DNA from: Desulfobulbaceae bacterium
GTDB lineage: Bacteria > Desulfobacterota > Desulfobulbia > Desulfobulbales > Desulfobulbaceae
Assembly (NCBI GenBank): GCA_026987195.1
Contig: JALSNC010000165.1
Location: 1 to 35,891 of the forward strand
Reading direction: 5' to 3'
Length of the DNA stretch: 35,891 bases
Part shown: in pieces, positions 31,471 through 35,891 of the stretch
Layout: each line of letters begins with the position of its first letter
Position numbering within the stretch: position 1 is the stretch's first letter
Translations under genes and position numbers: made by a program
Notes under the pieces: generated by a model
Seen by the model: only the letters and a program-made list of their open reading frames with translations
Database searches by the model: none
What the model was told of the DNA's origin: nothing

Positions 31471-32283
31471 ATGACCAAGGTAATCGTTGCCGGCGCTGCC
31501 GGAAGAATGGGGCAGCGCATCAGTTACATGGTGCAGCAGAATCCTGACCTGGAGCTGGCCGCGGCCTTCGAGCATGCCGACAATCCGGCCGTGGGCAGGG
31601 ATGTGGGTGAAAACGCCGGCTTCGGCACCACCGGTGTCCCCATCGAGGCCGGCCTGGACGCGGTCATCGACCGGGGCGAGGTGATCATCGATTTCACCTT
31701 TCATACCGCGACCATGGAATTCGTCCGCCGGGCCGCCGGGCACGGCAAGGCCATGGTCATCGGCACCACCGGTCTTTCGGCCGAAGAACTGGCCACCCTC
31801 AAGGCCACGGCCGAGGCGAATTTCCCCTGCGTCCAGGCCCCCAACATGGCTGTTGGCGTCAATGTGCTCTTCAAGCTGGTGGAAAAGGCAGCCTCGGTCC
31901 TGGGCGATGCCTATGACGTGGAGATCGTCGAGGCCCATCACCGGATGAAGAAGGATGCCCCTTCGGGCACCGCCCTCAAGCTGGGCGAGATGGCAGCCAA
32001 TGCCCTGGGCCGCGACCTGGCCGAGGTGGGCGTCTTTGAACGGCACGGCATGATCGGCGAGCGCAGCGACCGCGAGATCGGTATCCAGACCATCCGCGCC
32101 GGTGATATCGTCGGTGAGCATACGGTCTACTTTGCCGGTGCCGGTGAGCGGATCGAGATCACCCACCGGGCCCACAGCCGGGACAATTTCGCCCGCGGCG
32201 CCGCCTTGGCGGCGGCCTGGGTGGCCGGCCGGCCCAATGGCCTCTATACCATGTTCGATGTCCTGGGTCTGACCGATTTCTGA
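31471..32283 (+). CDS. dapB: 4-hydroxy-tetrahydrodipicolinate reductase
   Basis: A 270-residue NAD(P)H enzyme acting after DapA. The dinucleotide loop is VAGAAGRMGQRI; GTTGLSAEEL, the family signature EAHHRMKKDAPSGTALKLGE, and GEHTVYFAGAGERIEITHRA complete the match. AAGGAA lies just before ATG. A dapL, which often follows in sulfate reducers, is absent: the next gene is folK. Confidence 0.96.
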   Translation: MTKVIVAGAAGRMGQRISYMVQQNPDLELAAAFEHADNPAVGRDVGENAGFGTTGVPIEAGLDAVIDRGEVIIDFTFHTATMEFVRRAAGHGKAMVIGTTGLSAEELATLKATAEANFPCVQAPNMAVGVNVLFKLVEKAASVLGDAYDVEIVEAHHRMKKDAPSGTALKLGEMAANALGRDLAEVGVFERHGMIGERSDREIGIQTIRAGDIVGEHTVYFAGAGERIEITHRAHSRDNFARGAALAAAWVAGRPNGLYTMFDVLGLTDF

Positions 32284-32324
32284 TCCGGCCCGGCAGCCTT
32301 TGTTCGGAACTCTTTTGATCCGCC

Positions 32325-32879
32325 ATGTACCCGGTGTGCATAGGGCTCGGCTCCAATCTGGGCGATTCCATGGAGCTGCTGCTGGAGGCGTGGGTCGAAC
32401 TGGGCCGGGTGCCGGGCATCACCACCCGGGCCCTGTCCAGGCCCTACCGCACCGAACCGGTGGACATGGAAAGCCGGCACTGGTTCATCAATGCCGCAGG
32501 CGTGGTGGAGACCGAGCTGGCCCCGGAGGTCCTCCTTGATCGTCTGCTCGCCATGGAGGCCAGGTTCGGCCGCCGTCGGGTGCCGGGCGACCCGGGCCAC
32601 CGGGACAGGACCCTGGACCTGGACCTGCTGCTCTACGGAGATCTGATCCACAACGAAACCCGCCTGATCCTTCCCCATCCGCAGATGCATCGCCGCCTGT
32701 TCGTGCTGGCGCCCCTTGCCGAGCTGGTGCCCGGACTGGAGATTCCCGGCCTGGGGCTGACGGTTGCCCGGGCCCTGCAGCGGCTCCTGGCCAGGCCGGA
32801 AAGCGCGGTGATCGAGCAGCGCGCCTGGCCCTCATCCCGCCGGCGCCGCCGGTGCGACCATACCTGCCGCAGCGTGTAA
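32325..32879 (+). CDS. folK: 2-amino-4-hydroxy-6-hydroxymethyldihydropteridine pyrophosphokinase
   Basis: Transfers pyrophosphate from ATP to 6-hydroxymethyl-dihydropterin in folate synthesis. Start IGLGSNLGDSMELL, then RPYRTEPVDM, HWFINAAGVVET, the signature DRTLDLDLLLYGD and LPHPQMHRRLFVLAPL are all present. At 184 residues it is longer than usual (about 160) because of a basic tail (SSRRRRRCDHTC). Folate supply fits the tetrahydrofolate-dependent C1 genes at the other end of the window, but the link is only thematic. Confidence 0.93.
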   Translation: MYPVCIGLGSNLGDSMELLLEAWVELGRVPGITTRALSRPYRTEPVDMESRHWFINAAGVVETELAPEVLLDRLLAMEARFGRRRVPGDPGHRDRTLDLDLLLYGDLIHNETRLILPHPQMHRRLFVLAPLAELVPGLEIPGLGLTVARALQRLLARPESAVIEQRAWPSSRRRRRCDHTCRSV

Positions 32880-32922
32880 AACCGCGGCATTGCAGATCCT
32901 GGAATCACCCCCGGGAAAACCG

Positions 32923-32975
32923 TTGATAAAAGTACCGGTATTTCAGGGTGGTTGGCGATAGGGGTGAACTGTTGC
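32923..32975 (+). repeat. Dispersed intergenic repeat, copy C
   Basis: TTGATAAAAGTACCGGTATT leads into TTCAGGGTGGTTGGCGATAG and GGGTGAACTGTTGC. It faces copy D (33068-33114), which is inverted, so folK and the YHS gene are separated by a head-to-head pair. Confidence 0.7.
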
Positions 32976-32999
32976 CGCCGCTGAAACCGGAGATTGAAT

Positions 33000-33027
33000 T
33001 AGACTTTTCGCCTGTCAGGTATATAAT
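33000..33027 (+). promoter_or_regulatory. Possible sigma-70 promoter between two repeat copies
   Basis: TATAAT at 33022-33027 is perfect; TAGACT at 33000-33005 is a 4-of-6 match to the -35 site, 16 bases away. It points to the YHS gene 235 bases downstream, or to a small RNA running through the repeat and hairpin. Weak because of the -35 site. Confidence 0.35.
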
Positions 33028-33067
33028 ACAGGTGGGAGTGCGGCAGATGACAGAAGGTGCACAAAAA

Positions 33068-33114
33068 GGTAATAGTTCACCGCTATCAGCAACTACCTGA
33101 AAAAGAGCAATACC
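33068..33114 (-). repeat. Dispersed intergenic repeat, copy D
   Basis: The reverse complement reads GGTATTGCTC, then TTTTTCAGGTAGTTGCTGAT and AGCGGTGAACTATTACC. Together with 33115-33132 it matches copy A along nearly its full length. It abuts the large inverted repeat, so both may be parts of one element. Confidence 0.8.
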
Positions 33115-33202
33115 TTGGTAAAAGTTCAGCAGTGCGTCAGCCGTGCGTGATCGTGGCTGGCCGCGAGCGCGTGCAGATGGCGTGCTGCTGAACTTTTACC
33201 AA
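33115..33202. repeat. 88-base element with perfect 18-base terminal inverted repeats
   Basis: TTGGTAAAAGTTCAGCAG (33115-33132) is the exact reverse complement of 33185-33202. The 52-base centre contains CAGCC/GGCTG (a smaller stem) and the GCAGATGGCGTG segment also found near 3860. A run of A, not T, follows on the plus strand; read on the minus strand this run precedes the hairpin. A MITE-like or REP-like element is the best guess; it lies 60 bases before the YHS gene. Confidence 0.85.
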
Positions 33203-33261
33203 AAAAGAAGGGTGTCGGATCGCGTGGTTATCGAGGCCGTGAGACAACAGCGAGGAACTGG

Positions 33262-33561
33262 ATGAGCCCTGTGCGTCTGGTCATCCTCGCCATTCTCTTC
33301 TATATCGCCTGGCGTCTTGTCCGCGGCCTGGCTAAAGGTTCGCCGCCTTCCGGCCGAACCGGAAGACAGGGGGATTCCCGGGTCCAGGATGTCCTGGTCG
33401 AGGATCCGGTATGTCACACCCTGGTGCCGCAGCACCAGGCCCTGCAGCTCCGGCGCGGGGGAACCACCTACTATTTCTGCAGTGAAGCCTGCCGCCGTCG
33501 GTTCGGGAAGATGGAGGACGACAAGTCGGCCGGCGAAACCGCCAGCCGGACCGGCAGGTAA
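33262..33561 (+). CDS. Small membrane-anchored YHS/TRASH-type metal-binding protein (PP0621-like)
   Basis: A 99-residue protein with one N-terminal membrane segment (VRLVILAILFYIAWRLVRGL), a short basic linker and a YHS/TRASH-like domain: VLVEDPVCHTLVPQHQALQLRRGGTTYYFCSEACRRRF. The three Cys (one in DPVC, two in FCSEAC) and the His after the first form a plausible zinc or other metal site. Such proteins are found as short orphans in proteobacteria; their function is unknown. The C-terminus is polar and unlike the family. ATG 33262 has AGGAA upstream. Confidence 0.75.
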   Translation: MSPVRLVILAILFYIAWRLVRGLAKGSPPSGRTGRQGDSRVQDVLVEDPVCHTLVPQHQALQLRRGGTTYYFCSEACRRRFGKMEDDKSAGETASRTGR

Positions 33562-33641
33562 CCGCTTGCCGATGTCGGCAGCGACTTTGAGATACATGAA
33601 CTTTTCTACCGGCAGAGCCGGCCATACCATAGAGGAGAGAG

Positions 33642-34286
33642 ATGAAATTCTTTATTGATACCGCCAATATCGACGAGATAAAAAAAGGGCTTGAAATCGG
33701 GATGGTGGACGGGGTCACCACCAACCCGTCGCTGGTGGCCAAGGAGCAGCGGCCGTTCATCGATATCCTCAATGACATCTGCGCCATTGTCGACGGTCCC
33801 GTCAGCGCCGAGGTGGTCAGCCTGGATGCCGACGGCATGGTGACCGAGGCCCGGGAACTGGCGAAGATCAGCGACAACATCGTCATCAAGGTGCCCATGA
33901 TCGAGGAGGGGCTCAAGGCGGTGAAACGGCTCACCGCCGAGGATATCAAGACCAACGTCACCCTCATCTTCTCCTCCACCCAGGCCCTGCTGGCCGCCAA
34001 GGCCGGCGCCACCTATGTCAGCCCCTTTGTCGGCCGCCTGGACGATATCTCCAGCAACGGCATGGACCTGATCGGCGACATCATGACCATCTTTGCCAAC
34101 TACGGTTTTGACACCGAGGTGATCGTTGCCTCGGTCCGCAATCCCATGCACGTGGTGGAATCGGCCCTCATGGGCGCCCATATCGCCACCATTCCCTACA
34201 AGGTCATTGCCCAGCTCGCCCGCCACCCGCTCACCGACATCGGCATGGAGAAGTTCCTCGCGGACTGGGAGAAACGACGGAAATAG
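33642..34286 (+). CDS. tal: Transaldolase (fructose-6-phosphate aldolase/TalC-like)
   Basis: A 214-residue short transaldolase of the TalC/FSA group. Signatures: [26 protein letters not shown], Schiff-base Lys in [16 protein letters not shown], and [20 protein letters not shown] followed by SPFVGRLDD. It exchanges three-carbon units between fructose-6-phosphate and erythrose-4-phosphate; erythrose-4-phosphate is also the substrate of the DAHP synthase. AGGAGAG ends just before ATG. True transaldolase versus fructose-6-phosphate aldolase activity cannot be decided by eye. Confidence 0.92.
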   Translation: MKFFIDTANIDEIKKGLEIGMVDGVTTNPSLVAKEQRPFIDILNDICAIVDGPVSAEVVSLDADGMVTEARELAKISDNIVIKVPMIEEGLKAVKRLTAEDIKTNVTLIFSSTQALLAAKAGATYVSPFVGRLDDISSNGMDLIGDIMTIFANYGFDTEVIVASVRNPMHVVESALMGAHIATIPYKVIAQLARHPLTDIGMEKFLADWEKRRK

Positions 34287-34298
34287 ACGGGGGTGGGT

Positions 34299-34997
34299 AT
34301 GATGAAGGGTATACTCTGTGCCGTGGTGGTGCTGGCGATCCTGCTTCCGGCCGGGCCCGGCCGGGCCGATATCTACAGCTACGTTGATGGCAACGGTATC
34401 CGTCATTATACCAATGTTCCCGGTGACAGCCGCTACCGGCAGGTCCGGCTGCCGGGCCTGAAACCGGTGGCCAGCAGGGTGGTGCGTACAGGGAGCAGGG
34501 CCGTTGTCCACGCCGGAAAGGCCAGGAAGCACCGTGTGGCCCGCACCTGGACGGGGCCGCGGAGTTATGACCGCCATATCAGGCGGGCCGCCTCGCGGCA
34601 CCGCGTCGACCCCCTTCTCATCAAGGCCATCATCCAGACGGAATCCAACTTCAACCCGCGGGCCATCTCGTCGCACGGCGCCCAGGGGCTCATGCAGCTC
34701 ATGCCCGAAACGGCGCGGGATCTGCAGGTGAAAAATCCCTTTGATCCCGGGCAGAACATAGCCGGCGGCACCCGCTATTTCCGCCGCCTGCTCGACTGGT
34801 ACAACGGTGACCTGGCCCTGAGCCTGGCCGCCTACAATGCCGGTCCCGGCCGGGTTCCCAGGCACGGTGCCATTCCGCGTATTCCCGAGACCATGGCCTA
34901 TGTCAACAAGGTGCTGGGGCTGTACCGTTCCTACCGGCGCGGCATGATGGTGCAGGCCACCAGGATCAATGTCCGGAAACTGGTGACAGTGCATTGA
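34299..34997 (+). CDS. Exported lytic transglycosylase (DUF4124 + SLT domain)
   Basis: A 232-residue protein with signal peptide (ILCAVVVLAILLPAGPGRA), a DUF4124 segment (DIYSYVDGNGIRHYTNVP, about 23-60) and a C-terminal SLT domain: RVDPLLIKAIIQTESNFNPR with the catalytic Glu in ESNF, SHGAQGLMQLMPETA, then DPGQNIAGGTRYFR and LSLAAYNAGPGRV. It cleaves peptidoglycan in the periplasm. GGGGG at 34289-34293 precedes ATG 34299; ATG 34302 and GTG 34293 are alternatives. It starts 12 bases after the transaldolase and overlaps pgsA by four bases. Confidence 0.92.
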   Translation: MMKGILCAVVVLAILLPAGPGRADIYSYVDGNGIRHYTNVPGDSRYRQVRLPGLKPVASRVVRTGSRAVVHAGKARKHRVARTWTGPRSYDRHIRRAASRHRVDPLLIKAIIQTESNFNPRAISSHGAQGLMQLMPETARDLQVKNPFDPGQNIAGGTRYFRRLLDWYNGDLALSLAAYNAGPGRVPRHGAIPRIPETMAYVNKVLGLYRSYRRGMMVQATRINVRKLVTVH

Positions 34998-35572
34998 ACC
35001 GTGCAAACAGGGTACTGAACCTGCCCAATCTCATCACCGCCGGCCGTTTCGTGCTCTCCGGCTGCCTCGCCGGCCTGCTCACCATGGAGCAGACCACCCT
35101 TGTCGCCTCTGTCTCCTGGCTGGTGTTTGTCCTGGCCGCGGTCAGTGACTGGGTGGACGGCTGGTTCGCCCGCCGCTACCAGAGCGTCACCGTACTGGGC
35201 AAACTGATGGACCCCCTGGCCGACAAAGTGCTGGTGGCCACTGCCCTGGTCATGCTCATTCCCCAGGGCCTGATCCCGGCCTGGCTTTCCCTGCTCATCC
35301 TCTGCCGGGAGCTGATGGTGACCGGCCTGCGCGGTGTCGCCTCCGCGGCAGGGATCGTTGTCGCCGCCAGCGGCCTGGGCAAGATGAAGTCCATTGTCCA
35401 GTATATCGCCCTGGGCACCCTGATCTTTCCCGACCGGCTCGTGCCCTTCATTCCCCATCTCCACGCCATCGGTCTTGCCATCCTCTACCTGGCCCTGGTG
35501 CTCACCATCTGGTCCGGGCTGGACTATTTCTACAAGCTGCGCCGCGTCTTCCTGGAGGCGGATGCCGACTGA
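34994..35572 (+). CDS. pgsA: CDP-diacylglycerol--glycerol-3-phosphate 3-phosphatidyltransferase
   Basis: A 192-residue inner-membrane CDP-alcohol phosphotransferase making phosphatidylglycerol phosphate. The start VLNLPNLITAGRF is typical, and the active-site motif is complete: SDWVDGWFARRYQSVTVLGK then LMDPLADK. The only in-frame start is TTG, overlapping the transglycosylase stop (TTGA), so translation is probably coupled and modest. Convergent with the TauE/SafE gene. Confidence 0.94.
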   Translation: MNRANRVLNLPNLITAGRFVLSGCLAGLLTMEQTTLVASVSWLVFVLAAVSDWVDGWFARRYQSVTVLGKLMDPLADKVLVATALVMLIPQGLIPAWLSLLILCRELMVTGLRGVASAAGIVVAASGLGKMKSIVQYIALGTLIFPDRLVPFIPHLHAIGLAILYLALVLTIWSGLDYFYKLRRVFLEADAD

Positions 35573-35585
35573 CCATAACCGTATG

Positions 35586-35606
35586 TATACCGCTGTCGGC
35601 AACGAC
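35586..35606 (-). repeat. Possible dispersed repeat core (copy G, weak)
   Basis: The reverse complement GTCGTTGCCGACAGCGGTATA resembles the family core GGTTGCCGATAGCGGTGAA with a few changes. It lies in the 52-base gap between the convergent pgsA and transporter genes. No clear terminator is visible there. Confidence 0.3.
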
Positions 35607-35624
35607 TTGGCAACGCCGGTGCTT

Positions 35625-35891
35625 TTATGATGAGATCAGCATCATGGCGCCCATGGCGATCAGGAAGAGATGCACCACCCGCAGATAGGCACTGCGGTTG
35701 ATCCTGCCGGTAAGACGGGAGCCCAGCATGGTCCCGGCAAGAACGAAGAAGAAGGTGCATGCGAAGTAGGCGAGGGTGGTGCCGGTGGTGACGCCGGTCA
35801 GGGCATGGACCAGGGCGATGAGGGTGGAGTTGGCGGCAAAGAATCCGGTCAGGGTGGCCCTGATCTCGTCCTTGCTCCAGTCGGTGAGGGC
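35625..35891 (-). CDS. TauE/SafE (TSUP) family transporter, C-terminal part, cut by window edge
   Basis: The last 88 residues of a membrane transporter read on the minus strand; its start lies beyond the window. The fragment has DEIRATLTGFFAANSTLIAL, a glycine-rich turn (TGVTTGTTL), a hydrophobic helix ending in FFFVLAGTMLGSRL, and a final helix HLFLIAMGAMMLISS. These match the C-terminal half of TSUP proteins, which move sulfite, sulfoacetate or related anions in known cases. The sequence does not tell the substrate. Confidence 0.75.
   Translation of the reverse strand, partial: ALTDWSKDEIRATLTGFFAANSTLIALVHALTGVTTGTTLAYFACTFFFVLAGTMLGSRLTGRINRSAYLRVVHLFLIAMGAMMLISS

Overview
This is a GC-rich chromosomal window that looks like a strictly anaerobic Desulfobacterota, most likely a Desulfobulbales-type sulfate reducer or relative. 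The evidence is gene content: an AcsE-type methyltetrahydrofolate:corrinoid methyltransferase beside the tail of a RACo-like corrinoid-activation protein, a glycyl radical enzyme with its activase, a c-type-heme (DUF3365) PAS/GGDEF/EAL sensor, a class II DAHP synthase and a TauE/SafE carrier. The lineage is an inference and no marker gene settles it.

Layout. 1-3.6 kb: C1/corrinoid genes (RACo tail, acsE) mixed with a DUF3592 membrane protein, a PliI-type lysozyme inhibitor and a lone HsdR_N-like protein; the gaps hold large hairpins. 3.6-7.8 kb: class II DAHP synthase with a strong terminator, then a heme-c PAS/GGDEF/EAL regulator. 7.9-11.1 kb, minus strand: lptA-lptB-rpoN-ptsN, with no hpf between rpoN and ptsN. 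11.4-13.6 kb: argB-argD, divergent from lptA, with a good sigma-70-like promoter for each direction. 13.7-23.4 kb: a block of unrelated genes between argBD and argFGH: mntP, a TPR/BTAD regulator, a papain-like peptidase, a DUF2278 + lamin-tail protein, a glycyl radical enzyme, an SCP2-like small protein, a glycyl-radical activase and an EamA transporter. 23.5-32.9 kb: argF, argG, argH, an LptM-like fibronectin-III lipoprotein, lysA, dapF, dapA, dapB, folK. 33.2-35.9 kb: a small YHS-type membrane protein, a transaldolase, a lytic transglycosylase, pgsA and the end of a convergent TauE/SafE transporter.

How the genes work together. The arg genes give the route from N-acetylglutamate to arginine except argC and argJ/A/E. 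lysA/dapF/dapA/dapB cover most of the diaminopimelate-lysine route, and LPS transport, lysozyme inhibition and a transglycosylase give an envelope theme. The most promising undescribed unit is the tightly coupled glycyl radical enzyme / SCP2-like / activase cassette (18681-22476), whose genes overlap by 1 and 4 bases. It has dehydratase/lyase-type catalytic residues (Cys447-Val-Glu449, Gly780) but no assignable substrate. A 19-base sequence containing the palindrome GCAACCGGTTGC occurs twice in inverted orientation, before the DUF2278 gene and before the transporter gene.

Non-coding structure is rich. An intergenic repeat family (core GATAGCGGTGAAC) has at least five clear copies and two weaker ones. 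A nested 108-base inverted repeat precedes the PliI gene, and a perfect 18-base inverted repeat precedes the YHS gene. There is also a heptamer tandem array, and a multi-hairpin leader lies upstream of acsE. I saw no tRNA, rRNA, CRISPR array, transposase or integrase.
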